Shown here piece by piece: positions 12,001-23,352 of a DNA stretch of 64,000 bases. Made by a program: the position numbers and the translations under genes. The notes beneath the pieces were generated by a model that worked only from the letters and a program-made list of their open reading frames with translations, was not told where the DNA came from and did no database searches. Each line of letters starts with the position of its first letter. The stretch's first letter is position 1. The DNA comes from Antedon mediterranea (Eukaryota; Echinodermata; Crinoidea; Comatulida; Antedonidae): NCBI RefSeq assembly GCF_964355755.1, contig NC_092679.1, positions 24,304,432 through 24,368,431 of the forward strand, written 5' to 3'.

Positions 12001-13724
12001 AGTTTCCATTTTAACAAAACTGTCTGTCCTTAGAACTATAACTGCTGCTTGCTTTAGCTTCTGATTGAGTAGTCCTAATGGGACGTAGCGGGCTAGAGCA
12101 GCAGCGTGAAAAATGCTTATTTTAATCCAACTTAAATAAGGGGCTTAACGTTTGTTTTTGTATATCTCAGAGCAAACATAATTTCTATGTATATCTTATA
12201 TGAAAATAACAAGTAATGGAAATAATTTTCCACTGATGAATGAATGATACACTCTTTAATTCCAAAATGGTTATAATAATTTCATTGCAATAGGTTGCAG
12301 CGGCTTACATGGATCGAGTTAGCTTGTTTGCCACGGGATTTTACAAGTAAGAGCATATATATATATATATATATATATAATGTTATACAATTATTGGATG
12401 TTCTAACAAACATCATTGTATTCTTGCAATTTGTTTGGTTAATACTACCTCACGGAAAAGTGATATCTACTAATGATGATGATAAACGGACCTAATGCAC
12501 GCTCTCTGTACCAGTAATAACTATATCACTTTTATTTAATTTTTATTTAAAACAAAAAAAAAATTTTATTTTAAAAGAACACCGTCAAAAGGATTTGATT
12601 ATAGGACGAGAACCGGTGAACCATTTTACTACTTTTCAAGCGGTGCGGCCGTATCCGAAGTTGAGATTGATTGTCTGACTGGTGATCACGTGGTGCTGCG
12701 TACTGATATTGTCATGGATGTTGGAGACAGTATCAATCCCGCTATTGATATCGGACAGGTGACCTTTTATACTTTTAGTCTAGAACTTATCTTAGTTGCT
12801 TAACTTACTGCTCTGCATATTTGTAACATTCAGTTTTTTTAAAGACAGTCACTAAGGAATAAAAAAGGTCATAACGTCCAAAACATCACATTTCTATTCA
12901 GATTGAAGGCGGGTTCATACAAGGTTACGGCTTATTCACACTGGAAGAGTATCGCTGGAGTCCTAGTGGTGAACTACTGACAAAAGGACCAGGGTTTTAC
13001 AAGATACCAAGTTTTACTGATATTCCTGTTGAATTTAATGTTAGTTTGCTTGATGGAGTACCTCATACGAAAGTAGTTTGTTCATCAAAGGTAACCATAG
13101 ATTCCAAAAATAAACATTACTCAGATCAGAAACCACAGTGGTTCAATTTCAATTCTTGGATGTATTAATTTTATCCAAACACAGGTAGGCTTACTTTATA
13201 AGAAAAGTTAGTTGTTTTCCATGCAACGGAACAGATTTTATCATACAAGTTTTGCTATGCTCACTTCGGAACACTTTTAATAATAAAATAAATAGAGCAT
13301 TGGTTAGACATGAATTCACAACAAGTAATTGTTTTTTACAGGCGATTGGTGAACCTCCTCTTTTGTTGGCAGGGTCTGTTTTCCTGGCAATTAAAGAAGC
13401 TATTCTGGCTTCAAGAAAAGATTGTGGTATAGAGGGTAGTTTTCGATTGGACAGTCCAGCAACAGCCGAACGAATAAGGATGGCATGCAGTAATACATTC
13501 ACTGAAAAGGCATGTATACGCTTAAAATACACAAACATTTAAACATGTTATGTGTATAACCACATAATAATAGTATGTGATGTCTCAGAGTTTCTAAAAA
13601 ATTGATGTGACGAAGTGTCAGTTTAGTGTTAATAAAATGTTTAATTAACTTATATTTTTTTATTCTTTTTCAGTTTCCACCAGCAGTTCCTGGACAATTT
13701 ACACCGTTCTTCATTCGTTCATAA
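362..13724 (+). CDS. XDH: XDH-A: xanthine dehydrogenase family protein (diverged paralogue), 5' partial
   Basis: Molybdo-flavoenzyme of purine catabolism (hypoxanthine to xanthine to urate) or a derived oxidase. Exons seen: 362-419, 1625-1721, 1954-2062, 2429-2617, 2753-2962, 3084-3167, 3419-3560, 3659-3826, 4222-4298, 4540-4636, 4830-4939, 5058-5236, 5684-5846, 6439-6522, 6701-6818, 7019-7070, 7600-7726, 7929-8048, 8400-8618, 8766-8899, 9278-9452, 9905-10096, 10449-10597, 10733-10814, 11025-11249, 11433-11507, 12294-12346, 12578-12758, 12902-13090, 13342-13509, 13674-13724. These give 1358 codons; exon 1 (~17 aa in the paralogue) lies upstream. Domains in order: two 2Fe-2S modules ([30 protein letters not shown]), a Cys-rich linker, FAD domain ([15 protein letters not shown]), Mo domain ([27 protein letters not shown]). 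Substrate-pocket residues are altered: ERAL is DLAL, FRGFG is FRALG, GFT is GFP. The last intron needs a GC donor at 13510. Family assignment is secure; xanthine activity is doubtful. Confidence 0.93.
420..1624 (+). other. U12-type intron of XDH-A
   Basis: The intron starts GTATCCTTT, a match to the minor-spliceosome 5' site (RTATCCTT), and has CTTAAC at 1605-1610, 14 nt before the AG, matching the U12 branch-site core. Joining 362-419 to 1625-1721 restores the expected Leu-Arg-Leu-Thr-Gly before the first iron-sulfur motif. The paralogous intron at 23711-24182 has the same signals. Confidence 0.8.
2753..2962 (+). other. Expanded Cys-rich linker exon of XDH-A
   Basis: This 210-nt exon links the iron-sulfur and FAD domains. 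It encodes 70 residues with repeated Cys-Cys pairs (NCCQM...KCC, NCCQM...QCC), whereas the XDH-B equivalent (25240-25338) encodes 33 residues with one NCCQM...CC unit. An internal duplication of the Cys-pair unit is the simplest explanation. Confidence 0.75.
3033..3077. repeat. (ATT)n microsatellite
   Basis: About 15 uninterrupted ATT units in XDH-A, just upstream of the acceptor of exon 3084-3167. Confidence 0.95.
6150..6360 (+). mobile_element. tRNA-derived SINE in XDH-A intron
   Basis: It has an A-box-like TGGCCTGGTGGTTATGATG and a B-box GGGTTCAAGTCC at the normal Pol III spacing, with an anticodon-like stem-loop (CTTGG, loop CTGCCAA, CCAAG). A 13-bp inverted repeat, GGAGTGGAGTTGT / ACAACTCCACTCC, encloses the tRNA-like part. 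It lies inside intron 5847-6438, which XDH-B lacks. The downstream boundary is approximate. Confidence 0.65.
7391..7524. mobile_element. MITE-like element, family M1 copy 1
   Basis: Nearly palindromic ~130-bp element bounded by CTCTGTCTACACTATCAAAC on the left and the related complement (AATAGTGTAG) on the right. Its subterminal inverted blocks are GTGATGTGCC and GGGCACATCAC. Related copies lie near 47590, 53805, 56795, 57675 and 59229. Confidence 0.7.
8152..8345. repeat. 40-bp tandem repeat, ~5 copies
   Basis: The unit contains ATTGGACACTGCTTCATTCA and repeats every 40 bp, with one shortened copy. It sits in the XDH-A intron before exon 8400-8618. Confidence 0.9.
8970..9075 (-). mobile_element. 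Small MITE-like repeat, family M2
   Basis: Read on the minus strand it begins GCTTGGTTCCCACTAG and contains CGTAACGCAACG, resembling the copy at 35670-35763. Intronic in XDH-A; boundaries approximate. Confidence 0.4.
12354..12380. repeat. (AT)n microsatellite
   Basis: About a dozen AT dinucleotides immediately after the donor of XDH-A exon 12294-12346. Confidence 0.9.
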
Positions 13725-13862
13725 GAAAAACAACAGGACAAGGCATAACCCAATTAATTATTTAACAAAGTGTAGTCCAACGTTGACCACCACACAATTC
13801 GACAACGTATGATTGAAACCACTTGCAATAGTACGAAAGCCTAATCCAGAAACATGAATATA

Positions 13863-13868
13863 AATAAA
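13863..13868 (+). terminator. Poly(A) signal of XDH-A
   Basis: AATAAA, 139 nt downstream of the XDH-A stop codon. Confidence 0.6.
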
Positions 13869-14066
13869 GCTATGTCGAAATTTCAACATAGCCTGATGAA
13901 AACACATGTGTGATCATTATTTCCATTTTACTTACTTATTTTGATTAATGCTTACTAGTGGCTTCTACCAGAATAGTATATCCTGTTTAAGGTAACAACA
14001 CAATGTTGCCCTAATGATTATAATTAATTGTATAGGTTGTGGTTAACAGGAGATTGATGTCATACC

Positions 14067-14135
14067 GTAAAACCTCGAAAAGAAGCCCATGGGCTTCTTT
14101 TTTTTAGTAATCTTTGGTGGGCTTCTTTTTAAGAT
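14067..14135. repeat. Dispersed palindromic repeat, family P copy 1
   Basis: Contains AAGAAGCCCATGGGCTTCTT, which forms a near-perfect hairpin, then a second GGGCTTCTTTTTAAGAT. Related sequence occurs near 40440-40590 and 43104-43330. Confidence 0.6.
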
Positions 14136-14301
14136 AGGTTTCTTAACAATCCTTTTTTATGACTTAACATTTATTTTAAAAAAATTAAAAAATCTTCGAT
14201 CACAAAGATCACTTACAATTGATAGTTAAAATCTAATTTAAGGTAATTAAGTCTTGTAGAATTAAACAATCTGTTTTTGCTTGACTGCGACTATCTTCAT
14301 C

Positions 14302-17300
14302 TCAATTGAATTCTTCATCTACATCTCTGGTTAGCACTTCCACACTAGAGTCTGTGATAAGTACAGTGTGTTCAAATTGAGCAGACCTATTGGGTAATAA
14401 AGTACAGACTTTGTTTTACATCTTGAAACACACCTGTAACTAGATATCAGGATGTAATGAAAAGAAACAGCAAATGATTCCACCTATAGGTCGTTTGACA
14501 AACAATTTGGGTGAATTCTACAGCAGTGACTGATTTTATAGACAAGTGACGGCAACACAACTGAAGAATCAAGTCTTTAAAAATTAAGGAGATTGAAAGA
14601 TGGCAAAATAATCCTTTATGGTTTCTTTGAATCCTAATTAAAAAACCAGAAACTAGAAAACAAAATAACAGAATCTATTATGACCGTAAATTCGGCAGAT
14701 ACAAATTTAATAGATATCCTTTTGATTAAATGAACCACCGAAATATTCCAACGACTGATGAATGAAACTTTTAATGGCATTGAATACATGCAAATATCTG
14801 ACCAACGTTGCTTAACTTCGGTGATCTAACGAGAACCAGTGTTTCAACGCAGTATGGCCATACCTGTATGTATGGTAGAATTGGTGCCAAAGAAAGGTTA
14901 ATTATTGAAACCAACAATGATGATGAACTTGTAGTTCTAGACGACAGATACTAACAGGTTTGCCAAACAAATGTAGTAAAGTAGACAAACAAATTAAAAA
15001 ATATTGGACATTCTGAGATAAATTAATAGTTGAAGATGATCAACAAAGATTTAAAAAGTATTTACTTGGAAAAATTCATAAAGCACATCATGGTGTTGAC
15101 AAATGTAAGGATAGGAATGTCATATGATTGTACAAAATATTATAAAAATAGGTAATGAATTGAAATATAAGCAAACGAAAGAACTAATGAATGGTCACCC
15201 ATCAACTGAACCATGGCAAAGGGGTAGGATGGCTCTACGAAGTCGGAAATGGCGCCACGGAGGTCAGTGTGACCTTTCAACCCTGTACTTCCGATACAGT
15301 GTTTTGAACGCAAATTGAAGGAGAGGAGATTCTTTGACGCATACATCACACATTCATAACTGTTTATTATAACAAACTTGTCAGTACATTAAAACTAACC
15401 TGTAATTGTGTTTTGACATCACTGTCCACTGATCATCATCTATATATGGATTATCTTCTCCCTCAACAATAACTGGTTCAATGGTAAATGACATTCCTGG
15501 CTTCATTACTTCAACGTCTTCATTTGCTATCAAAAATACATATTTATATTTATTTATTTTATTTATTTATTTTCATTTCAACAATATTTTACGAAGGTAG
15601 TCCATCCAGCCGAAGCTGATCATTAGGGACCCTCAAAGAAATACATCAAGACATAAACATGTAACAATAAAAATAAATATAAGTTAAATTATTTTATGTA
15701 CAGTAGGCCTAAATGTTAATCGTAGTAATAAACGGAAGATGATTGTTTGAATTTATTAAATTTTGGAAGAAATTGGACACACATAAGCAAGATACAGCTT
15801 CGTGAATACGTTGAACTATAAGAAAAATGTTTGTAAATAAATAAGTTGACAGCCAAGTAGCACCTGCTTCAGTTATAGTTGTCTACATGTTGAACATCTC
15901 TGTAAAGTTGTTATACAGATACAGATACAGCAGATACAGATACAGATACAGCAGATACAGATACAGCAGATACAGATACAGCAGATACAGATACAGCAGA
16001 TACAGCAGATACAGCAGATACAGATACAGCAGATACAGCAGATACAGCAGATACAGATACAGATACAGCAGATACAGTTACAGCAGATACAGCAGATACA
16101 GCAGATACAGCAGATACAGATACAGCAGATACAGTTACAGCAGATACAGTTACAGCAGATACAGTTACAGCAGATACAGCAGATACAGATACAGCAGATA
16201 CAGTTACAGCAGATACAGTTACAGCAGATACAGTTACAGCAGATACAGCAGATACAGATACAGCAGATACAGTTACAGCAGATACAGTTACAGCAGATAC
16301 AGATACAGATACAGATACAGCAGATACAGATACAGCAGATACAGTTACAGCAGATACAGTTACAGCAGATACAGATACAGATACAGATACAGCAGATACA
16401 GATACAGCAGATACAGTTACAGCAGATACAGTTACAGCAGATACAGCAGATACAGATACAGCAGATACAGTTACAGCAGATACAGCAGATACAGATACAG
16501 CAGATACAGATACAGCAGATACAGTTACAGCAGATACAGCAGATACAGCAGATACAGATACAGCAGATACAGATACAGCAGATACAGATACAGATACAGA
16601 TACAGCAGATACAGATACAGATACAGCAGATACAGCAGATACAGATCTTTTATTGTCATACAAACCAACATAGTACAGTATGAAATTTGTCTTCTTGTTG
16701 CGAAAAAGAATACACTCAATTAGCAGAAAAAATTTACAACACTTGCAAAATACCAACAATTTTATCAACAATGAAAATTCTAATTATCTTATCTAGGTTA
16801 TATCTATTCATGTAAACAACATACACCAAAGAATTAAATGAAGGTAAAGTTATAAAATGTTATTGTCATACTTACCATTGTGGTATATACTAGGCTGACA
16901 ATGAAAGGCTCTTCCAATCCCATGACCCAAAAATGATGGTGAAACTACAAACCCAGACTTGGAAGCAACTTTACTATAACAGAATACAGCAATATTCACT
17001 AAGTCATTCAATACTGTAAACCATATTCAATTCAGTTTATGGCCTGTCTCATTTTAATTGCTCTTTTTTATTTTATTTATTTCATGGATTACTTTAATTT
17101 TTATGTGAAGCACATAGAGGCGCTATGCATTATGTGCTTAAAAGTCCAAATTTATTATCACTGTACTATTATTATTCTCACAATTTTTAATATGACCGTG
17201 TATGTGGTGTACATGGCCACAAATATTTTGTACTGTAATATAAATGTTTTCGACTAAATCAAATGAAAAACTTACTGAATAGTGTTTCCTATTTCACTCA

Positions 17301-19562
17301 GAAGTTGGTGAGGTCCACATTTTGTTATAGCTTCATCGCGGCATTTTCTAGCCACATCCACAAGTTTTCTTCCAGTCTCATCAACATTCCCAATACAGTA
17401 AGTTTCAGAAAGGTCACCGTGAAAGCCATTATAAAAAGCCTGAATTATCAAAAACAGTTTAAGAGGATAACTGTAGGATATGTAATATATTCATTTTAGT
17501 AACATTAACTACAATTGAAACCCTTATTATGGAGATCTGTGCAAAAGCAATGTGAATGGAAATTAGGTCCATCAATTGTAAATGTAAATACTAATCCACC
17601 ATTAAGCCAAAAACAGTGAAATACATAAGGAATTTACTCACACTAAACAGGGTTTGTCCCCTTTCACACATACTGTAAGTCAGCATTCGTGAATTACTAA
17701 TGGCTCCATACACCAACACACTAAACAGGGGTTTGTCCCCTTTCACACATACTGTAAGTCAGCATTCGCGAATTACTAATTGCTCCATACACCAATAAGA
17801 TAGACTTATTTACCGTGAAATCAACATTGATGATATCTCCATCTTGTAATTGGCGAGAGTCTGGAATACCATGACACATGACATTGTTTACTGATGTACA
17901 CACAGATTTTGGGTATTCTTGATATAGAAGAGTTGATGGATAGGCATTGAAAGAAATGCAAGTTTCATGAATAACCTCATCTATATAATCAGTTGTCACA
18001 CCAACCTACAGTAGTTGAATAAGTAATACAGTATTACAAAAAGGCGTTTAGTGTAATCCTACTAGGTATAAATATTAGGTATAATGTATACCAATGTTAT
18101 ATCATTATTATATGTAATACTGCCAATGTGATATCATTATTATATGTAATACTGCCAATTTGATATCATTATTATATGTAATACTGCCAATGTGATATCA
18201 TTATTATATGTAATACTGCCAATGTGATATCATTATTATATGTAATACTGCCAATGTGATATCATTATTATATGTAATACTGCCAATCATAAAATGAAAG
18301 TAGAATACAATTTATAACTTCAATGATTTTTATTTATTTAACAGTATAACAAGGATCATGATAGAGGGCGCTAGACTGGCGTATAACAAGGATCATGAGG
18401 GTGTGAAAATGACGTTTTACCTTTAGCAAAGAATATATATCACAAGAATGAGTATTCCGCGATTTTTGCATGAGAAATTTGTAACAGAGAGCTCCAGTGA
18501 GTGATGCCCGCCCTCATAAGGGCGGATGTATACATACTAAATAAGACTTGATTTAATAGACATGATACATGTCACATTAAATAGAATTATGATGATAGTT
18601 TTTGCAATTGTAAACTATTTTATAATACATATTTATTAACAAACTAGTGTTTATTCACTTTTACAGACAATTATTTACTAACATGCTAAGTTAGTTCACA
18701 AAAAAGGCCTAACATAGCAACACCAAAAATCAACGAATATTACTCAGCACGGCCTATTCTTTACCATTGCCGTGTACTACTCTACGCTCTACGTAAATTA
18801 AGTATTGTTTTTATGATATAAATTAGTATAAAACACGTGTTATTAATAGGAGAAAATGTTAAATGTCATTAACATTTATTTGTTTTACCAGAAACAAGTT
18901 AAATATAGGAATATTATTAAACTATCCTTCGTGAAAACGCGTAAACACCAACACGCCCGGTCACGCTATCGTAGCGCCCGGTTGATAAAGCAAACTGTTT
19001 ATACGGCAGTTTTTACTAAATAAATTGCATAAAACGAACAATTAAATACCCAAATAGTATTTAACATGATGTTGGCATGTAGTTGATAACATTTTTATCA
19101 TCGGAAAATACTCCGGTGGTCCAGCCTTTGATTAGTGAAACCTTCACAAAAAGTTGTATACATCCCATGGCGGCGCCCTACCACATGGACAATATTACTG
19201 TTACAGGGAAAATCGCGGATTACTCATTCTTGTGATATATATTCTTTGCCTTTAGTCAGGAATTACATTTGAAAAATAAAAATATTACTAGCCTTCAGTT
19301 CAGAAGCAGCAACATTTAATATTTGTCTTGCCAATCTGCAGACGTGTCTCATAGAATTCATATCTTTTTCCTCTAAGAAGTCAACATCCCGACTGGCTGG
19401 AGGAATTAAGCCAGATTTAACATAGTCCGGTCGCATTATATGTTTAGGTACTAGACGTATTGGGCTAACCTTAGCAGGAGTCACATAGTTGTACGGAAGT
19501 TGATCAATGCTTGTTTTCAAACTCTTACTTCGGAAGAGATTAAAGAATGTCTTGACATACAT
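14302..19562 (-). CDS. METAP1D: METAP1D: mitochondrial methionine aminopeptidase type 1D
   Basis: Removes the initiator Met from proteins in mitochondria. Exons in coding order: 19562-19293, 18005-17814, 17439-17276, 16973-16876, 15526-15400, 14386-14302; total 936 nt, 311 aa (human about 335). The start MYVKTFFNLFRSK is basic and amphipathic, as expected of a mitochondrial presequence. The five metal ligands are present: Asp in INVDFT, Asp in HGDLSE, His in GHGIG, Glu in TIEPVI, Glu in QFEHTV. KSVCTSVNNVMCHGIPDSR is strongly type-1 MetAP. The first intron uses a GC donor (AAG/GCTAGT): the nearby GTAATA would put the next exon out of frame with a stop. Intron 1 hosts a TIR element and intron 5 a Ty3-like fragment. 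It lies between the two XDH paralogues on the opposite strand. Confidence 0.93.
15060..15310 (+). mobile_element. Degenerate Ty3/gypsy-like integrase fragment
   Basis: Translated pieces resemble the integrase zinc-binding region and the start of the core of Ty3/gypsy Pol: an IHKAHHGVDKCKDR-like block, then KYKQTKELMNGHPSTEPWQ, then VGWLYEVGNG in a shifted frame. Stops and frameshifts break it. It lies antisense in the last METAP1D intron. Upstream sequence (14460-15060) may belong to the same relic, but I could not assign it. Confidence 0.5.
15913..16646. repeat. Hexamer-based minisatellite (AGATAC / AGCAGATAC)
   Basis: About 730 bp built from ATACAG and CAGATACAG modules with TTACAG variants. 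All modules are multiples of 3, so it stays open on both strands as Ser-Arg-Tyr or Ser-Ala-Val strings. It lies in the METAP1D intron between 15526 and 16876. There is no sign that it is coding. Confidence 0.95.
17641..17797. repeat. Direct duplication, ~78 bp x 2
   Basis: The block containing CACTAAACAGGGTTTGTCCC and GCTCCATACACCAA occurs twice, head to tail, with a few differences. It abuts the 3' side of METAP1D exon 17814-18005 within the intron. Confidence 0.9.
18089..18288. repeat. 32-bp tandem repeat, ~6 copies
   Basis: The unit includes TGATATCATTATTATATGTA followed by ATACTGCCAA. Nearly identical copies lie in METAP1D intron 1. Confidence 0.93.
18427..19248. mobile_element. Non-autonomous TIR DNA transposon
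   Basis: An 822-bp element with ~40-bp terminal inverted repeats starting CAAAGAATATATATCACAAG at both ends. It is flanked by a 7-bp direct repeat CCTTTAG (18420-18426 and 19249-19255), which looks like a target-site duplication. It has no transposase frame. It contains an internal hairpin CCGCCCTCATAAGGGCGG. It lies in METAP1D intron 1, 44 bp from exon 1. I did not assign the superfamily. Confidence 0.85.
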
Positions 19563-20554
19563 GAATACTATGTGACAATAAATGATTGCCTTTCAATAGC
19601 ATTCCTGAATTAACCTATAAAAAACAATAAAAAGTTTATAAAAAAAATAACAATACTTTTTTACAATGTTTAGTATTTTATGGTCAAGAAATATTGATGA
19701 TTGGCCTTTGCTGTTTAAATACGGCAGTCATTTTAGTTTATAAACTGAACTGGTGGTGCGCACACATGGGTGGAGCTGCTGAGGAGCTGGGCCGAATCGT
19801 CTCAGGGCCGAATCGTCCCGCTACCAAAATAGATACTGTCTGTGTACTGTGTAGCAGCCGTAAGCTAGCCTCTGGCCTAGCCCAGACAAAAACCACCCTC
19901 ACCGTGGCATAACCTCGTACCCTATTGAAATTCACACAGTATGTTCAGAATATATTGGAAAGATCATTTATTGATGTTGCATCGTGCGAAATGTGTGATT
20001 TAACGAGAAAAGTAGACTTTTATACGCAATGTTTACCTACTTCATGTCGTGTTTACCGCAAATGCGACGAAGCGTGACCGAAATTATGATACGCCGTTAG
20101 CGTAAACAATTATACAAAAATGTATTTATTTATAAATATATAATAAAGCTATGAAACCTGTTAGCATAATTTAAGTATAATTTACACTCAAAATATAAAG
20201 GAAATACGTAACATATAAAGAAATTCAAATATAAACTAAAATGTTTACAGATATATTATATTTAAAACTTTCCAAATAAAAATGGCCTTTCATAAAATAA
20301 AGTACGCCCTCATTCGTAATACTTTTATCGAACTTTTGTTAGTAATTTTATTGCCCCGCAAGAAGTGGGAACAAATTATGTTTATAATTTATTTCCATTG
20401 TCTTAATCATGAAAAATAACATATTACAACCTCTTGTAAACTATCATGATGGATTTTAGTAGGATTACAAAATCAGGTAAAAGAAAACCTGTTTTGCGTT
20501 GTGGTCCCGTCTTAAATACAAAAAAAAAATAAAAAATTCAGGAAAAAAAACTGT

Positions 20555-20749
20555 TTAGTTTTGTGAAAAATAATGAGATCGATATCTAACTTTGAATGAA
20601 GCAATTGTTGGAGAAATTTTAATTTCAATTGTTAGATTATTCCATAGGTTAGCGCTAGTTGGCAAAAGGCCTAATTGTGCTGAAGCAAATGGTTGTCCAA
20701 GTAACAGATGTGCAAACATACGCCTGGCGCTACAAAAGCGGCTGTACAC
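20555..20749 (-). mobile_element. LINE ORF2 C-terminal remnant
   Basis: The minus-strand translation ends LWNNLTIEIKISPTIASFK...RYRSHYFS, the usual C-terminal tail of non-LTR reverse transcriptase ORF2 proteins. A related tail occurs at 32795-32893. Truncated at the 5' side. Confidence 0.6.
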
Positions 20750-20924
20750 AGTAGTAGCGGATGGGTAAAGGTAGCGTAAAAATGATACGATTGATTATCA
20801 ATTCTCATCTATTTTGAAACTAATAACGAATTCAAACAATGGTGTAATGTTTTAAATCTTAGTCCTATACTGTAACTATACTTTGTTCTGTATATAAATC
20901 CAATAGCAAATTACTGAAAATAAT

Positions 20925-21080
20925 GACAATACTGTTGGTATCAGTATCTGGATCTCAATGAGGACAAAATAATACAAGCAGAAAGCCAAATCAAAACGAT
21001 AAAAGTAAAACAGCCAGAAAAATTAGCAGAGCTTTCTGGCAACAATAGCCTTTCACCAGTGCTGTTGTTCTATATAATAG
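20925..21080 (-). mobile_element. Dispersed repeat, family H copy 1
   Basis: Shares blocks with 54715-54870, including CTGTTGGTATCAGT and AGATCTCAATG-like words, in the same order. On the minus strand it carries a degenerate hammerhead-like core (CTGGTGAA...CCAGAAAGC). Confidence 0.5.
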
Positions 21081-22517
21081 TTTAAAATCAGCACTTGAAC
21101 TATTTTGAATATTTTTACAAAATACTGTGACTAATAGAATAAATATAAAAAAAACAACTATAAACTGTACGTTTTATATCAAAAGTGGACACATAATATA
21201 TGCCTGACAGTTATAGTCCACATTTCCATGATGACATGCATTAGAGAGATTACAATTTAGTATAAGTGATTTTCCAATTGATTTCAAATAAAATCAGTTG
21301 GTAAATCATAATAGCGCTCATCAAACAACTATAAGTATCAGGCCTAATACCTTCGTCAGACACATTTGTAGGCCTATATTAAAAATGAATACACAAAGTC
21401 TTAAGCTGTTTTAAGTGTAACTTATGAGTGGAAACAATATGCCAGTCAGGCATACATAGTTCCAAGTTTCGCGATGGCATGTATGGGATACGTGTATGAT
21501 TATTTTTTTATTTTGTTAACTGTTATTATCTTGAACATGTTTGTGGAGTTAACGTATTTTTAAATAATTACGGGCGTTGTTTACTTGAATGGAATTCATG
21601 AGATCCATGTGATGATGCATTTATTTAGTATAAACCAGTTTGTGCAGACTTGTATTAACTTGTTATAACTAGAAGTCATGTGCATAGCAATCAATTTCAT
21701 TTAATCTTTCAGACGCTTTGATCGACTTAATTCATTTGTGGACTTTAGGACTTTGGAGCAGGGTTTTCGATAAAAATGAGCGTTATTAAAAAGTATATAT
21801 GGTTACATAAAATAAATCAATAAAGGTATTTCTATAAGAAAGAAGTATTTCAAAAATTAAGAATAACATATGTGGACAAATTATTATTAGTGCTCGGGTC
21901 CCATTCGGCGACAATCTAAAGGGTTTAGTTTCTAACTCTGACAGCAAAGCCCATGCATAGAGGTATTATAAAACTATATATGTATGGACTTACATTTAAA
22001 AAAACGACCCATCAACAAGGAGAATTTGTAGTTTGTTTAGTTTAGTTTGAAGATGATCACCTATACGTGTTAAAGAGAGTATATGTCTTATTTACATCTC
22101 TTCACTTTATCAAGGAAGAGTGAAATCACACTTACACTAATTTCACTCTTCCCTGAGTGTATATACAGTTAACCATCTAGTTATATCTTACCTTATGTGT
22201 TAAAAACAGGAATCATTGGATCAACGAACTTATGGTACTAATAATGTTATGGTCGGATTCTTTTGGCATGAAATTATAATAATTTGCGGGTATTGCTAAT
22301 TTAAGATGACCTTTGAAACTATGCGCGTGATTTATCTAACCCGATTAAAAAATACGATATATGCGTGTATACTTTTGGCGGTTAGATTTTTTTTTTTTTG
22401 CTGTAAGGTAATGAGGTAATATATCTACTAATTAATACATTTGAATTGTATTAACTGAATTGTGACGGTGAAATATCAATACACGTCCTGCATTTCTTCT
22501 AGATTTATATTTACAAG

Positions 22518-22618
22518 ACGCATGATGTATATTCTACATGGCGTGGCATACACCCTAAGCGAACGCATGATGTATATATTCTACATGGCGTGGCATACAC
22601 CCCTAAGCGAACACTTTT
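22518..22618. repeat. ~50-bp tandem duplication
   Basis: CGCATGATGTATATTCTACA...GGCGTGGCATACACCC...AAGCGAAC occurs twice in direct succession, upstream of XDH-B. Confidence 0.9.
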
Positions 22619-23253
22619 ACGTGGAACGAGAAGCAATTTATATGTTTTACCACTAAGACCAACTTATACTAAGAGGACACTTATATAAAGGGAATGGGGA
22701 CAGGTTTTAGTGACGTGTACCAATTGGTTGAATTAACCTATATTGAGGGACAAATTTTTGTCCCGTCACAAAAACAACAAAAAATGATTATATTCGTTTA
22801 GATTATTCAGGGGCCAATTTGTTGGGTCTCGAAGGTGTCTCCTTAATAGAGGTTCTGCTGTAGTGGCATTACAGATGGTAAACAAGTAAATACTACTACT
22901 AAGCAAATAAATAAAAAATAAACATCTAAAAACAGGAAATAAAAGATAGCTTAGAAATTAATAAACCTAATATCATAGTTTCACATTTTTATAAAGGTTC
23001 AAAATGAATTCAAATAAAGTTCAAAAGGACAAACCTAATATAAACCATGTTTATGTACGTATAAGATAGCTAATGAAAGCCAATAAAATAAATACATTAT
23101 CATTACATTTTGGTAACACCCATCTATTCATTGTCTGCGATTAAAAAACCTGGCATGGCTTATCAATTCAAAATTCATAATTACAATCGTATTCATGGAA
23201 AGTAGTCATGTGGTCATAATACAGTACACCGACAGTCATAAAAATATTTACGT

Positions 23254-23260
23254 TATAAAT
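23254..23260 (+). promoter_or_regulatory. Candidate TATA box of XDH-B
   Basis: TATAAAT lies 93 bp upstream of the XDH-B start codon. Initiation about 30 bp downstream would give a 5' UTR of about 65 nt. Position is the only support. Confidence 0.35.
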
Positions 23261-23352
23261 AAGACGAGATTGTTTGGAGATCACAGTTTGACGAAGGTTG
23301 TTTTAAAGTCTATGCATATCAAAAAAGACTTACTTCATTTCATTATTCAATC

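Larger units (their letters stand above)
13725..14301. other. Intergenic space between convergent XDH-A and METAP1D
   Basis: The stop codons face each other across 577 bp. A poly(A) signal AATAAA for XDH-A lies at 13863-13868. A candidate AATAAA for METAP1D (minus strand) lies at 14170-14175. A palindromic repeat (AAGAAGCCCATGGGCTTCTT) lies at 14080-14100. No gene is seen. Confidence 0.7.
19563..23352. other. Intergenic space between divergent METAP1D and XDH-B
   Basis: 3.8 kb containing a LINE tail (20555-20749), a dispersed repeat (20925-21080), a 13-bp hairpin near 22113-22153 (GGAAGAGTGAAAT / ATTTCACTCTTCC) and a ~50-bp tandem duplication at 22518-22618. The short frames near 19694-19935 overlap on both strands and show no family resemblance. 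Confidence 0.6.

Noticed and set aside
15887-16771. 278- and 286-codon frames on opposite strands
   Set aside because: Both come from a hexamer/nonamer satellite with stop-free units divisible by 3, inside a METAP1D intron.
19263-19292. Extending METAP1D exon 1 to a GTAATA donor near 19290
   Set aside because: It would shift the frame and create a stop in exon 2; the GC donor after ELK matches the family alignment.
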